Position numbers and translations under genes: made by a program. A stretch of DNA of 64,000 bases, from contig NZ_LR733406.1 in the NCBI RefSeq assembly GCF_902506505.1, positions 1,574,525 to 1,638,524 on the forward strand, in the 5' to 3' direction. This DNA is from Pseudomonas sp. 8AS (lineage in GTDB: Bacteria; Pseudomonadota; Gammaproteobacteria; Pseudomonadales; Pseudomonadaceae). A model generated the notes under the pieces. The model had not been told where the DNA came from. It was given only the letters and a program-made list of their open reading frames with translations, and made no database searches. Of this stretch, positions 1 to 8,599 are shown in pieces (positions within the stretch are counted from its first letter, which is position 1; each line of letters opens with the position of its first letter).

Positions 1-282
1 GATTGCCGTCCCGAGTTCATCGCCGCGTTTGAGCGGGTGGCCAACCTGGCGACCCGCGAAGGCGTGGAGGGCGAGGGCTTTCGCATCCAGGCGCCGCTGC
101 AGGCCCTGAGCAAGGCGCAGATCGTGGCGATCGGCATGCAGCTCGGCGTCGATTACGGGCTGACGGTGTCCTGCTATCAGGCCGATGACGAAGGACGCGC
201 CTGCGGCAAATGCGACAGCTGCCGGCTGCGTGCCGCGGGCTTCAGCGCCGCCGGTGTGGCCGATCCGACCCGCTATCGCTAA
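1..282 (+). CDS. queC: 7-cyano-7-deazaguanine synthase QueC, C-terminal part
   Basis: Only the last 93 codons are present; the frame is open from base 1, so the gene starts outside the window. QueC converts 7-carboxy-7-deazaguanine to preQ0 using ATP and ammonia, on the queuosine tRNA-modification pathway. The tail shows the family's zinc-type cysteine cluster, one Cys (in VSCYQ) followed by Cys-x2-Cys-x2-Cys (in RACGKCDSC), and ends DPTRYR. It lies directly upstream of tRNA-Lys, as queC does in P. aeruginosa from memory. The call rests on the cysteine cluster and context, because the ATP-pyrophosphatase loop is outside the window. Confidence 0.9.
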   Translation, partial: DCRPEFIAAFERVANLATREGVEGEGFRIQAPLQALSKAQIVAIGMQLGVDYGLTVSCYQADDEGRACGKCDSCRLRAAGFSAAGVADPTRYR

Positions 283-300
283 AGTTTTTTCGCGAAGGTG

Positions 301-328
301 TTGATTTCCTGAATTAAATCAGTATCAT
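301..328 (+). promoter_or_regulatory. sigma-70 promoter of tRNA-Lys
   Basis: A TTGATT -35 (301-306) and a TATCAT -10 (323-328) are separated by 16 bases. The tRNA begins 12 bases after the -10, which suits a short leader. Seen by eye only. Confidence 0.6.
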
Positions 329-340
329 GCGCTCCGCATC

Positions 341-416
341 GGGTCGTTAGCTCAGTTGGTAGAGCAGTTGGCTTTTAACCAATTGGTCGTAGGTTCGAAT
401 CCTACACGACCCACCA
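341..416 (+). tRNA. tRNA-Lys (TTT)
   Basis: This 76-base cloverleaf begins GGGTCGTTAGCTCAG and ends with encoded CCA. The acceptor arms GGGTCGT and ACGACCC pair perfectly, the T-arm has GGTTCGAATCC, and the anticodon loop is CTTTTAA, giving anticodon TTT. A strong terminator follows at once. In P. aeruginosa the tRNA-Lys beside queC is a known island insertion site, but here nadA follows with no mobile DNA in between. Confidence 0.97.
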
Positions 417-427
417 AACCGAAAAAG

Positions 428-453
428 AGCCAGTCGCAAGACTGGCTTTTTTT
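428..453 (+). terminator. Rho-independent terminator after tRNA-Lys
   Basis: AGCCAGTC (428-435) and GACTGGCT (440-447) form an 8-bp stem with a GCAA tetraloop, followed by a run of Ts. Confidence 0.9.
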
Positions 454-580
454 ATGCCCGGGGAAAATGCCCCCTTTCGTCGTCCTGGCTGGGAACCCGC
501 CGGCTGGCTGCCGTTCTAGGGCCTGCGGGGTGAATGGTATACTGGCCGCTCGCGTACCAGCGCCCGCAGGTTTGATCACT

Positions 581-1639
581 ATGACGCACATTTCCGAACG
601 CCTTTTGGTTCAAGCGCATCTCGATGCCAAGCAGCCCGTACCTTTGACGCCCGAGCAGGAAGCCTTCTATCGCAGCGAGATCGCCGCCGAGCTGAAGAAG
701 CAGAATGCCGTGCTGGTGGCGCACTACTACTGCGATCCGGTGATCCAGGCCCTGGCCGAGGAAACCGGCGGCTGCGTCTCCGACTCCCTGGAAATGGCCC
801 GCTTCGGCAACCAGCACCCGGCGCAGACCGTGGTGGTGGCGGGGGTCAAGTTCATGGGCGAGACGGCGAAGATCCTCAACCCGGAAAAGCGCGTGCTGAT
901 GCCGACCCTGGAAGCCACCTGCTCGCTCGACCTGGGTTGCCCGGTGGACGAGTTCTCGGCCTTCTGCGACCAGCATCCGGAACGTACCGTGGTGGTCTAT
1001 GCCAACACCTCGGCGGCGGTGAAGGCGCGCGCCGACTGGGTGGTGACCTCCAGTTGCGCCCTGGAAATCGTCGAAAGCCTGATGGATAACGGCGAAACCA
1101 TCCTCTGGGCACCGGACCAGCATCTGGGCCGTTACATCCAGCGCGAGACCGGCGCCGACATGCTGCTGTGGGACGGTGCCTGCATCGTCCATGAGGAGTT
1201 CAAGGCCAAGCAGCTGCACGACATGAAGGCGCTGTATCCGGATGCCGCTGTGCTGGTACACCCGGAGTCGCCGGAAGCGGTGATCGAGCTGGCCGATGCG
1301 GTGGGCTCCACCAGCCAGCTGATCAAGGCGGCGCAGACCCTGCCGAACCAGACCTTCATTGTCGCCACCGACCGCGGCATCTTCTACAAGATGCAGCAGC
1401 TGTGCCCGGACAAGGTGTTCATCGAGGCACCGACCGCCGGCAATGGCGCGGCCTGCCGCAGCTGTGCGCATTGCCCGTGGATGGCCATGAACACCCTGCA
1501 GCGCACCCTGCAGTGCCTGCGCGAGGGCAGCAACGAGATCCTGGTGGAGCCGGCGCTGATACCGCGGGCGATTAAGCCGCTCAAACGCATGCTCGACTTC
1601 ACCCAGGCGGCGCGCCTGAAGTTGAGCGGCAACGCTTGA
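581..1639 (+). CDS. nadA: Quinolinate synthase NadA
   Basis: NadA condenses iminoaspartate with dihydroxyacetone phosphate to quinolinate, the second step of de novo NAD synthesis, in the cytosol. The 352-residue product matches the long NadA type. The [4Fe-4S] ligands line up with the E. coli enzyme as Cys114 ([10 protein letters not shown]), Cys201 ([10 protein letters not shown]) and Cys298 (in CRSCAHCPW). The ATG at 581 was chosen because it gives the family N-terminus; an extended -10 (TGGTATACT, -10 hexamer 538-543) lies about 40 bases upstream. The gene is monocistronic, flanked by terminators at 428-453 and 1655-1682. Confidence 0.96.
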   Translation: MTHISERLLVQAHLDAKQPVPLTPEQEAFYRSEIAAELKKQNAVLVAHYYCDPVIQALAEETGGCVSDSLEMARFGNQHPAQTVVVAGVKFMGETAKILNPEKRVLMPTLEATCSLDLGCPVDEFSAFCDQHPERTVVVYANTSAAVKARADWVVTSSCALEIVESLMDNGETILWAPDQHLGRYIQRETGADMLLWDGACIVHEEFKAKQLHDMKALYPDAAVLVHPESPEAVIELADAVGSTSQLIKAAQTLPNQTFIVATDRGIFYKMQQLCPDKVFIEAPTAGNGAACRSCAHCPWMAMNTLQRTLQCLREGSNEILVEPALIPRAIKPLKRMLDFTQAARLKLSGNA

Positions 1640-1654
1640 GGTGAGTGCAGATAT

Positions 1655-1682
1655 AAAAAGCCCGACATTGCCGGGCTTTTTT
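1655..1682. terminator. Bidirectional terminator between nadA and the M48 protease gene
   Basis: AAGCCCG and CGGGCTT form a stem flanked by As on one side and Ts on the other, between two convergent genes, so it can end transcripts from both directions. Confidence 0.85.
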
Positions 1683-1694
1683 ACGCGCGTCTGA

Positions 1695-3128
1695 TCAGCG
1701 CAGCATCTTGTCGATGGCGCGCTTCTCTTCCTGCAGCTCCTGCTGGCGTGCATCGATGCGCGAAGCCAGGGGGAAGTTGCTGCTGGCGCGGCGCTTGGCC
1801 AGGTCCAGCTGCGACAGGGCCTGGTCGTAGTCGCCGACCAGGGCGAAGAACTCGGCGCGGGCCTGGTGCAGACCGATGATGTTGCCGGCCAGACCGCGTA
1901 TCTCGGCGACCTGGTACCAGACATCCGGGTCGTGCGGGCGCGTCTTGAGCAGCTCGTTGATCGCCTGCCCGGCTTCCTTGGCCTGGTTCTGCTTGAGCAT
2001 CAGGTCAATGCGCGCCTGGTCCAGGGGATAGTTGTTGGGGTACAGCCCGCGCAGGCGCTCGACGCGCTGGCGGGCGTCGCTCAGGCGGTTGTTGGTGATG
2101 TCCAGGTCGACCATCGCCAGGTTGTAGGTGATGTCGTTGGGGGTCTTGGCCAACAGCTGCTCCAGGGCCTTGCGTGCCTCGTTGAGCTGGCCGCCCTTGG
2201 TCTGGGCGATGGCCAGACCGTAGCGCGCGGCATCCAGCTGCGGATTCTCCTCGAGCATGGCGCGAAAGCGCTTGGCGGCGATGCCCGGGGTTTCCTCGAA
2301 GATCAGCTGCACGCGGGCGCGCATCAGCTGGTAGCGCAGGCTGTCCTCGACGCCGCCGGCCTGGTACTGCTCGGCGCGGTTGCGGGTGTCGGCGATGCGC
2401 GATTCCGACACCGGGTGGGTGAGGAGGAATTCCGGCGGCTTGCGATCGTAGCGGTACTGGCGCATCAGGCGCTCGAACATGCTCGGCATGGCGCGCGGGT
2501 CGTAGCCGGCCTGTTCCAGGTTGAGCAGGCCGATGCGGTCGGCTTCCTGTTCGTTCTGCCGGGAGAAGCGCCGCTGTTCCTGGATGGCGGCGGCCTGGGC
2601 GCCCATGATGGTGGCGATGCCGGCGTCACCGGCACCGGCGGCGGCGGCGACGATGCCGGCGAGCATGGCGGCCATCACCGGCACCTGCATGCGCTGCTGG
2701 GCCTCGACGCCGCGGGCGAAGTGGCGCTGCGACAGGTGCGCCAGTTCGTGGGCCAGCACCGAGGCATATTCGGCCTCGGTCTGGGCATAGAGGAACAGGC
2801 CGCCGTTGACCCCGATGATCCCGCCCGGCGCGGCGAAGGCGTTGAGCTGCGGGCTGTTGAGCAGGACGAACTCCAGGCGCCGGTCCTGCAGCTGGCTGGT
2901 TTCGGCCAGTCGGTAGACGCCGGTTTCCACGTAATCCTTGAGCTGCGGGTCGGACAGCTGGTCGACCTGGCCGCGCAGGATGCTCAGCCAGGCACGGCCG
3001 AGCTGGTGTTCCTGTTCCGGCGAGACGATCGATGAGCTGGCATCGCCCAGCGACGGCAGGTCATCGGCAGTGGCCGGGTAGGCGAGCAGGCAGGCGAGGG
3101 CGAGCAGGGAAGGGCGCAGAAGCTTCAT
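1695..3128 (-). CDS. bepA: BepA-like periplasmic M48 metalloprotease with TPR domain
   Basis: This is a 477-residue periplasmic zinc protease and chaperone of the BepA (YfgC) type, which helps assemble or degrade outer-membrane proteins such as LptD. A signal peptide (residues 1-21, ending YPATA) is followed by an M48 domain with the HELAH zinc motif at 127-131 and the downstream Glu ligand region EQEAD near 193-197. The C-terminal third, from about residue 260, has TPR-like helical repeats. E. coli BepA is of similar length (about 487). The gene is convergent with nadA and nearly abuts the start region of the tusA transcript. The family is certain; the BepA label follows from the M48 plus TPR architecture. 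Confidence 0.88.
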   Translation of the reverse strand: MKLLRPSLLALACLLAYPATADDLPSLGDASSSIVSPEQEHQLGRAWLSILRGQVDQLSDPQLKDYVETGVYRLAETSQLQDRRLEFVLLNSPQLNAFAAPGGIIGVNGGLFLYAQTEAEYASVLAHELAHLSQRHFARGVEAQQRMQVPVMAAMLAGIVAAAAGAGDAGIATIMGAQAAAIQEQRRFSRQNEQEADRIGLLNLEQAGYDPRAMPSMFERLMRQYRYDRKPPEFLLTHPVSESRIADTRNRAEQYQAGGVEDSLRYQLMRARVQLIFEETPGIAAKRFRAMLEENPQLDAARYGLAIAQTKGGQLNEARKALEQLLAKTPNDITYNLAMVDLDITNNRLSDARQRVERLRGLYPNNYPLDQARIDLMLKQNQAKEAGQAINELLKTRPHDPDVWYQVAEIRGLAGNIIGLHQARAEFFALVGDYDQALSQLDLAKRRASSNFPLASRIDARQQELQEEKRAIDKMLR

Positions 3129-3234
3129 GCACAGGGCTCATGGCGAACAAAGGCCTTACTGTAGCCGGCCGAACGGTCAGCTGGCCAGGGTCGCGCGGCC
3201 TTGGGTATGCTTGGCGGACTTGTGGAGAACCCCG

Positions 3235-3474
3235 ATGACCGATGTAGTTGCCTGCGATGCCGAACTGGACGCCAGCGGCCTGAACTGTCCGTTACCCCTG
3301 CTCAAGGCCAAGCTGGAACTGAATCGCCTGGCCAGTGGGGCGGTGCTCAAGGTGACGGCCACCGATGCCGGCTCGCAGCGCGACTTCCGCGCCTTCGCCC
3401 GCCTGGCAGGGCATGAGCTGGTGCGCGAGGAAGAGCAGGGCGGGGTGTTCCGCTACTGGCTGCGCAAGGCCTGA
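3235..3474 (+). CDS. tusA: TusA-family sulfurtransferase
   Basis: This small cytosolic sulfur carrier has 79 residues and the TusA signature Cys-Pro-Leu-Pro at 18-21, with Cys18 as the likely persulfide site. The ATG at 3235 gives the normal TusA length. The position between the M48 protease and bcp matches P. aeruginosa PA1006, which from the literature as I recall it is a persulfide-carrying TusA-like protein needed for molybdenum homeostasis and nitrate use. That would link it to the nar/moa cluster further along, which is inference. It could also serve tRNA thiolation like E. coli TusA. Confidence 0.88.
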   Translation: MTDVVACDAELDASGLNCPLPLLKAKLELNRLASGAVLKVTATDAGSQRDFRAFARLAGHELVREEEQGGVFRYWLRKA

Positions 3475-3527
3475 GTGGCGCGCGTGGCGCCGCATCGCCG
3501 GCTCTGCGGCGGTGACCGTTTGAAATG

Positions 3528-3556
3528 AAAAAGGGCCGCATCTGCGGCCCTTTTTT
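3528..3556. terminator. Bidirectional terminator between tusA and bcp
   Basis: AGGGCCGCA and TGCGGCCCT form a 9-bp GC-rich stem with As before it and Ts after it, between convergent genes. Confidence 0.9.
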
Positions 3557-3571
3557 GCATGGCTTGCCGGC

Positions 3572-4045
3572 TCAGCCTTGGTTCAGGGCCTGGGCGGCGG
3601 CCAGCACGGCCTCGACATGCCCCGGCACCTTCACCCCACGCCATTCCTGGCGCAGTACGCCGTTCTTGTCGATGAGGAAGGTGCTGCGGTCGACGCCCAG
3701 GTATTCCTTGCCGTAGAGCTTCTTCAGCTTGATCACGTCGAACAGCTGGCAGAGTGCCTCGTCCTTGTCCGAGATCAGCTCGAAGGGGAAGGCCTGCTTG
3801 CACTTGAAGTTCTCGTGGGACTTCAGGCCGTCGCGGGAGACGCCGAACACCAGGGTGTTGGCCGCCTGGAAGGCCGGGTAGTGGTCGCGAAAACCCTGGC
3901 CTTCGGTGGTGCAGCCCGGGGTGCTGTCCTTCGGATAGAAGTAGAGCGCCACGTGCTGGCCCTTGAGGGCGCTCAGGGAGACCTGTACGCCGCTGGTGGC
4001 GGTGGCGCTGAAGTCGGCGACCGGCTGGTCGAGGGTGACGGCCAT
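3572..4045 (-). CDS. bcp: Bcp/PrxQ-type peroxiredoxin
   Basis: This 157-residue thioredoxin-fold peroxidase reduces hydrogen peroxide and organic hydroperoxides with thioredoxin as donor. The peroxidatic Cys45 lies in YPKDSTPGCTTEG. E. coli Bcp has a resolving Cys five residues later; here that position is Gln50, so the enzyme is either 1-Cys or uses another cysteine such as Cys82. The start at 4045 gives the family N-terminus MAVTLDQPVADF and has an AGGAG ribosome site. It lies 20 bases downstream of gcvR on the same strand, the conserved Pseudomonas gcvR-bcp pair. Confidence 0.93.
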   Translation of the reverse strand: MAVTLDQPVADFSATATSGVQVSLSALKGQHVALYFYPKDSTPGCTTEGQGFRDHYPAFQAANTLVFGVSRDGLKSHENFKCKQAFPFELISDKDEALCQLFDVIKLKKLYGKEYLGVDRSTFLIDKNGVLRQEWRGVKVPGHVEAVLAAAQALNQG

Positions 4046-4065
4046 CTGCTGCTCCTTCTGTCTCT

Positions 4066-4623
4066 TTACGGGTTCTGCGGGCGCCAGGGTTCGATCAGCG
4101 CGTCGAGGTTGAGCGAGTCGGCGAAGTCGAGGAACTGGTCGCGCAGCCAGCTGATCTGCGTGCCGGCGGGCAGGGTCACGGTGATGGTGGCGTTGAGCAG
4201 GGTGCCGCCGGTCTGCGGGGCCTGATAGGTGTCGCAGGTGATGTTTTCCAGTTCGACGCGGTGGTCGCTGAAGAACTGGCACAGCTCGTTGAGGATGTCC
4301 GGGCGATACACGCAGCTGACATAGGCCACGTAGGGCAGGGCCTGGGGGCGGTTCTCCAGGGCGCCGCTGCGGGTCATGTTGACGCTGAAGGCGTGCTTCT
4401 TGGCCAGTGCCGGCAGGGCCCCTTCCAGGCGGGCCAGGGCGTCCCAGCTGCCGCTGACCTGCAGGATCAGCGCGCTGAACTCGCCGTGGCGGGTCAGGCG
4501 CGTGCTGACGATGGCGCAGCGGTTCTCCTGGCTGGCGCGGCACAGGACGCTGGTCAGCTCCATGGGGTTGGCGCCGAGGGCGCTGATGACGAGGAATTGT
4601 TCGCGAACCTGGGGGGTGGACAT
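4066..4623 (-). CDS. gcvR: GcvR-like ACT-domain regulator of the glycine cleavage system
   Basis: This 185-residue cytosolic protein has two ACT domains, about residues 8-85 (REQFLVISALGANPMELTSVL onward) and 93-175 (YVAYVSCVYRPDILNELCQF onward), and no DNA-binding domain. GcvR binds GcvA and controls it in response to glycine in enterobacteria; in Pseudomonas the partner is less clear. It is divergent from dapA and shares a transcription unit with bcp. The family is secure from the two ACT modules and the gene neighbourhood; the glycine role is by homology only. Confidence 0.88.
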   Translation of the reverse strand: MSTPQVREQFLVISALGANPMELTSVLCRASQENRCAIVSTRLTRHGEFSALILQVSGSWDALARLEGALPALAKKHAFSVNMTRSGALENRPQALPYVAYVSCVYRPDILNELCQFFSDHRVELENITCDTYQAPQTGGTLLNATITVTLPAGTQISWLRDQFLDFADSLNLDALIEPWRPQNP

Positions 4624-4836
4624 GCAGCATTCCTAAAGCAGAAGAGTGATCGGCACATGACGTGACGAACAAAGCAGGAAGGGTAGCGAAAAGCACCGCC
4701 GAGGGGAATGCCGTGCGGCGTACGGCGTGGCCGGCAGCGCATTGCGTTTAACGGTCGGCTGGTGCAGTCCTTTGCTTGTACAACCCTGGTGGCGTCAGTA
4801 CCATTACGGCTCTCTTTTTCCGGCAGGAGCGGTTGC

Positions 4837-5715
4837 ATGATTTCGGGCAGTATGGTGGCACTGGTCACGCCCATGGACGCACAGGGTGGTCTGGATTGGG
4901 ACAGCCTGAGCAAGCTGGTGGACTTCCACCTGCAAGAGGGCACCAACGCCATCGTCGCCGTCGGCACCACGGGTGAGTCCGCCACCCTGGATGTCCACGA
5001 GCACGTCGAGGTCATCCGCCGCGTGGTCGACCAGGTCAACGGGCGCATCCCGGTGATCGCCGGTACCGGCGCCAACAGCACCCGCGAGGCGGTCGAGCTG
5101 ACCCAGAACGCCAAGAGCGTCGGCGCCGATGCCTGCCTGCTGGTGACCCCCTACTACAACAAGCCGACCCAGGAAGGCCTGTACCAGCACTTCCGCCACA
5201 TCGCCGAAGCGGTGGCGATCCCGCAGATTCTCTACAACGTGCCCGGCCGCACCGTCTGCGACATGCTGCCGGAGACCGTCGAGCGCCTGTCGAAGGTGGC
5301 CAACATCATCGGCATCAAGGAAGCCACCGGCGACCTGCAGCGCGGCCAGGAAGTCCTGGATCGGGTCAGCAAGGATTTCCTGGTCTACTCCGGTGACGAC
5401 GCCACCGCCGTCGAGCTGATGCTGATGGGCGGCAAGGGCAACATTTCCGTGACCGCCAACGTCGCCCCGCGCGCCATGGCCGAGCTGTGCGCCGCCGCCA
5501 TGGCCGGCGATGCGGCCACTGCCCGCGCCATCAACGAGCGCCTCATGCCGCTGCACAAGAACCTGTTCATCGAATCCAACCCGATTCCGGTGAAGTGGGC
5601 GCTGCATGAAATGGGCATGTTGCAGGAAGGCATCCGCCTGCCCCTGACCTGGCTCAGCGCGCGCTGTCACGAACCGCTGCGTCAGGCCCTGCGCCAGTCC
5701 GGCGTACTGGTTTAA
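4837..5715 (+). CDS. dapA: 4-hydroxy-tetrahydrodipicolinate synthase DapA
   Basis: DapA condenses pyruvate and aspartate semialdehyde, the first committed step to lysine and diaminopimelate. The 292-residue TIM barrel keeps the Schiff-base Lys161 (GIKEATGD), Tyr133 (ILYNVPGR) and the GTTGES motif at 43-48. The ATG at 4837 was chosen over upstream in-frame starts because it gives the canonical [13 protein letters not shown] start with CAGGAG 8 bases before it. It is 17 bases upstream of bamC, a conserved pair in Pseudomonas and E. coli. Confidence 0.97.
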   Translation: MISGSMVALVTPMDAQGGLDWDSLSKLVDFHLQEGTNAIVAVGTTGESATLDVHEHVEVIRRVVDQVNGRIPVIAGTGANSTREAVELTQNAKSVGADACLLVTPYYNKPTQEGLYQHFRHIAEAVAIPQILYNVPGRTVCDMLPETVERLSKVANIIGIKEATGDLQRGQEVLDRVSKDFLVYSGDDATAVELMLMGGKGNISVTANVAPRAMAELCAAAMAGDAATARAINERLMPLHKNLFIESNPIPVKWALHEMGMLQEGIRLPLTWLSARCHEPLRQALRQSGVLV

Positions 5716-5732
5716 CCTAGGAAGCATTACGC

Positions 5733-6848
5733 ATGAAGCGATTGGCCGGCCTATCCGCCCTTGCCGCGATTATCTCCAGCACCAGTGGTTGTGGCTGGCT
5801 GTGGGGCGACGAGGGTTATTTCCGTGACCGTAGCACCGATTACCTTGAAGCCCGGCAGACCGCCTCGATGCAGATGCCGGCCAACGTCGACGCCAAGCGC
5901 ATCGACCCGCTGCTGCCGGTGCCGATGAACGTTGCCGACAGCACCGCGACCCCGGACAAATTCGAAGTGCCGCGCCCGCAGGCGTTGGCCCTCGGCAGCG
6001 AAGCCAGCGAGTTCAGCCTGCAGAAGAGCGGCGAGTCGCGCTGGCTGGTCGCCCAGCGCAGCCCGGCGGAAGTCTGGCCGGTGGCGCGTCAGTATTTCGA
6101 GAACAACGGTTTCCGCATTGCCGAAGAACGCCCGCAGACCGGCGAATTCAGCAGCGCCTGGCAGCCGGCCGAGGAGCTGGCGCCGTCCATGGCCCGTCGC
6201 CTGGGCAGCCTGCTGAACGACAGCGACAACGAAGTGCGCGTACGCGTGCGCATCGAGCCGGGCGTGGTGCGCAACACCAGCGAAGTGTTCGTGGTCAGCG
6301 CCGAACGCGACGAAGGCAGCAGCGCCGACGTGGCCTTCCCGGCCCGTACCGGCAATGCCCCGCTGGAAGCCTCGCTGCTCGACGGCATGCTGGCCGACCT
6401 GAGCAGCACCGCCGAGCATGGCTCGGTGTCGCTGCTGGCCGCCCGCGATTTCGATGCGCCGAGCCGCGTGAGCCTGTCCCAGGACGGCAACGGCAACCCG
6501 GTACTCAACCTCAGCACCGACTTCGACCGTGCCTGGTCCAGCGTCGGTCGCGCCCTCGAACTGGCCGACGTGCGCGTCGACGACATCAACCGCAGCCTGG
6601 GCGTGTACTACGTCAACCTGGCCGAAGGTGCTCGCCAGCCGGAAGAAGAGAAAGGCTTCATCAGCGGCCTGTTCGGCAGCGAGCCGAGCCAGGAAGAGAT
6701 CGATGCCCGCGCCGAGCGTTACCAGGTTCGCCTGACCAGCGCCGCCGGCGGCGATGTGCAGGTCTCCGTGGAGAAGGACCTCAACACCGTGGCGCCGGAA
6801 GATGTGGCCCGTCGCGTGCTGCAGCTGATCCGGGAAAACCTCGGCTAA
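5733..6848 (+). CDS. bamC: Outer-membrane assembly lipoprotein BamC
   Basis: BamC is an accessory lipoprotein of the Bam beta-barrel assembly machine. The 371-residue product starts with a lipoprotein signal whose lipobox STSGC puts the acylated Cys at residue 20. The unstructured segment expected after it is present, followed by two helix-grip domains, about residues 85-205 and 225-370. Position behind dapA supports the call. In P. aeruginosa, from memory, an MBL-fold hydrolase gene separates this gene from purC; here only a terminator does. Confidence 0.88.
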   Translation: MKRLAGLSALAAIISSTSGCGWLWGDEGYFRDRSTDYLEARQTASMQMPANVDAKRIDPLLPVPMNVADSTATPDKFEVPRPQALALGSEASEFSLQKSGESRWLVAQRSPAEVWPVARQYFENNGFRIAEERPQTGEFSSAWQPAEELAPSMARRLGSLLNDSDNEVRVRVRIEPGVVRNTSEVFVVSAERDEGSSADVAFPARTGNAPLEASLLDGMLADLSSTAEHGSVSLLAARDFDAPSRVSLSQDGNGNPVLNLSTDFDRAWSSVGRALELADVRVDDINRSLGVYYVNLAEGARQPEEEKGFISGLFGSEPSQEEIDARAERYQVRLTSAAGGDVQVSVEKDLNTVAPEDVARRVLQLIRENLG

Positions 6849-6893
6849 ACCAGGCGCAGCCGTTCCACTGGAGCGGCCACGCAGTGAATCGAT

Positions 6894-6918
6894 AGGCGAA
6901 ACCCGGTGGGTTTCGCCT
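6894..6918 (+). terminator. Terminator after bamC
   Basis: AGGCGAAACCC (6894-6904) and GGGTTTCGCCT (6908-6918) form a perfect 11-bp stem with a GGT loop and a T-rich tail (GTTTCGTTT). Confidence 0.8.
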
Positions 6919-6948
6919 GTTTCGTTTGATCAAGGCGGAAATTCCGAC

Positions 6949-7818
6949 ATGACCACTCCAACCTCCCTGAGCCTGAAGAAAATCTATTCGGGCAAGGTCC
7001 GCGACCTCTACGAAATCGACGCCAAGCGCATGCTGATGGTCGCCACCGATCGCCTGTCGGCCTTCGATGTGATCCTCGACGAGCCGATCCCGGAGAAGGG
7101 CAAGATCCTCACCGCCATTTCCAATTTCTGGTTCGACAAGCTCAAGGATCTGGTGCCCAACCACTTCACCGGCGACAAGGTCGAGGACGTGGTGCCGGCG
7201 GCCGAGCTGCCGCTGGTCGAAGGCCGGGCCGTGGTCGCCAAGCGTCTGCAGCCGGTGGCCGTGGAAGCCATCGTGCGTGGCTACATCGTCGGTTCCGGCT
7301 GGAAGGAATACCAGAAGAGCGGCACCGTCTGCGGCATCCAGCTGCCGGCCGGGCTGAAGGAAGCGGCCAAGCTGCCGCAGCCGATCTTCACCCCCTCGAC
7401 CAAGGCCGCCGTCGGCGACCATGACGAGAACATCAGCTTCGCGCAGTGCGAGGCCATCATCGGCGCCGAGCTGGCGGCCAAGGTGCGCGACACGGCGATT
7501 GCCCTGTACAGCGCGGCGGTGGAATACGCGGCCACCCGCGGCATCATCATCGCCGACACCAAGTTCGAGTTCGGCCTGGACGAAGACGGCACCCTGACCC
7601 TGATGGACGAGGCGCTGACCCCGGACTCCAGCCGTTTCTGGCCGGCCGACAGCTACGCCGAAGGCAGCAACCCGCCGAGCTTCGACAAGCAGTTCGTGCG
7701 CGACTGGCTGGAGTCCACCGGCTGGAACAAGGAGCCGCCGGCTCCGGCCGTACCGGCCGAGGTGGCGCAGAAGACCGCGGACAAGTACCGCGAGGCACTG
7801 ACCCGTCTGACCCGCTGA
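6949..7818 (+). CDS. purC: SAICAR synthase PurC, long (yeast Ade1-like) type
   Basis: PurC joins aspartate to CAIR with ATP in purine synthesis. The protein has 289 residues and the motifs of the long class: [53 protein letters not shown] and [12 protein letters not shown]. The short class usual in Pseudomonas has about 236 residues with RGKAKSVY-type motifs, so this gene is of a different lineage at the normal purC address. GC and codon use resemble its core neighbours. The ATG at 6949 gives [18 protein letters not shown]. Enzyme identity is firm; displacement of a short-type gene is inference. Confidence 0.95.
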   Translation: MTTPTSLSLKKIYSGKVRDLYEIDAKRMLMVATDRLSAFDVILDEPIPEKGKILTAISNFWFDKLKDLVPNHFTGDKVEDVVPAAELPLVEGRAVVAKRLQPVAVEAIVRGYIVGSGWKEYQKSGTVCGIQLPAGLKEAAKLPQPIFTPSTKAAVGDHDENISFAQCEAIIGAELAAKVRDTAIALYSAAVEYAATRGIIIADTKFEFGLDEDGTLTLMDEALTPDSSRFWPADSYAEGSNPPSFDKQFVRDWLESTGWNKEPPAPAVPAEVAQKTADKYREALTRLTR

Positions 7819-7835
7819 CGGGTAAAGCGCTAGCG

Positions 7836-7865
7836 GCAGAAGGGGAGCCCAGGCTCCCCTTCTGC
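7836..7865 (+). terminator. Hairpin after purC
   Basis: GCAGAAGGGGAGCC (7836-7849) pairs perfectly with GGCTCCCCTTCTGC (7852-7865) around a two-base loop. The tail is only weakly T-rich. Confidence 0.75.
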
Positions 7866-8033
7866 ATTTATGGCGGGTCGTGCGCCGCGAACCGAGCGTA
7901 GCCGCACGACCGGATTCCCCCGCCGGCAAGGCCCGGCAACCGGGCAGATGACGCAAGCATCTGAAAGCACGCGAAAAAAACGCCGAACGGGGTTCGCCAA
8001 AGCGAGCGGAGCTGCTATCATGCGCGCCGCCGT

Positions 8034-8123
8034 GGGAAGATGCCGGAGTGGCCGAACGGGACGGATTCGAAATCCGTTGTGTACGCAAGTGCACCTAGGG
8101 TTCGAATCCCTATCTTCCCGCCA
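8034..8123 (+). tRNA. tRNA-Ser (CGA)
   Basis: This 90-base class II tRNA has a long variable arm and encoded CCA. The acceptor arms GGGAAGA (8034-8040) and TCTTCCC (8113-8119) pair, the T-arm reads TAGGG-TTCGAAT-CCCTA, and the anticodon loop TTCGAAA gives CGA. A terminator-like hairpin follows. A truncated tyrosine integrase gene lies 157 bases downstream in the same orientation, so the 3' end of this tRNA is the probable attachment site of the island that follows. Confidence 0.96.
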
Positions 8124-8141
8124 TACTGTGTAATGAAATCA

Positions 8142-8177
8142 AGGGCTTAGACGCAGCGATGCTTCTAGGCCCTTTTT
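8142..8177 (+). terminator. Terminator after tRNA-Ser
   Basis: AGGGCTTAGA pairs with TTCTAGGCCCT (one G-T wobble) over an 11-base loop, followed by five Ts. Confidence 0.75.
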
Positions 8178-8280
8178 CTTTGCCTGCGATTTGGGGGGGT
8201 TATGGGGGAATGGCCTTGTGTTGGCGTCCCCCAGGAGGGGAATAAAGTCCGTTACTCATCGTGGTTTCGGAGTGAAATGC

Positions 8281-8562
8281 ATGGCGTATTACGAGCAAAG
8301 ACCCAAAGGGACAGGCCCCTGGCGCGCGCAGATTCGCAGGAAGGGGTATCCCGAGCTTAACGCCACGTTTGACACGAAAGCTGAAGCAGAAGCATGGGCC
8401 GTGCAGACAGAAGCTAAGATGCTTACAGGTCGCTATGTAGACCTGCGAGCAGCTACGAAAGTTACGCTTGGTGACGGCCTGGAGAAGTACCTTGCCGAGC
8501 ACACCCCTCAAAAGCGTGGCGCAAAGCAGGAAGCAGTGCGAATCAAAGCCTGGCTGGGGATG
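8281..8562 (+). pseudogene. Tyrosine-recombinase (phage integrase) gene, N-terminal fragment
   Basis: About 94 codons remain, starting MAYYEQRPKGTGPWRAQIRRKG. This is the Arm-type DNA-binding N-terminus of phage and island integrases, followed by the start of the SAM-like core-binding domain (TLGDGLEKYLAEHTPQKRGAKQE). Homology stops at the edge of the IS1111-type element near 8562, after which the frame runs 12 codons into IS sequence. The catalytic domain with its Arg, His and Tyr residues is missing, so it cannot recombine. Its place right behind tRNA-Ser marks an old integration event. Confidence 0.8.
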
Positions 8563-8599
8563 GTCTTATATGGACGTCTCCCGGAGCTCAATCGGTAAT

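Noticed and set aside
452..1924. A 490-codon minus-strand frame across nadA
   Set aside because: It overlaps nadA, the intergenic terminator and the start of the protease C-terminus, which a real gene would not; the product is basic low-complexity.
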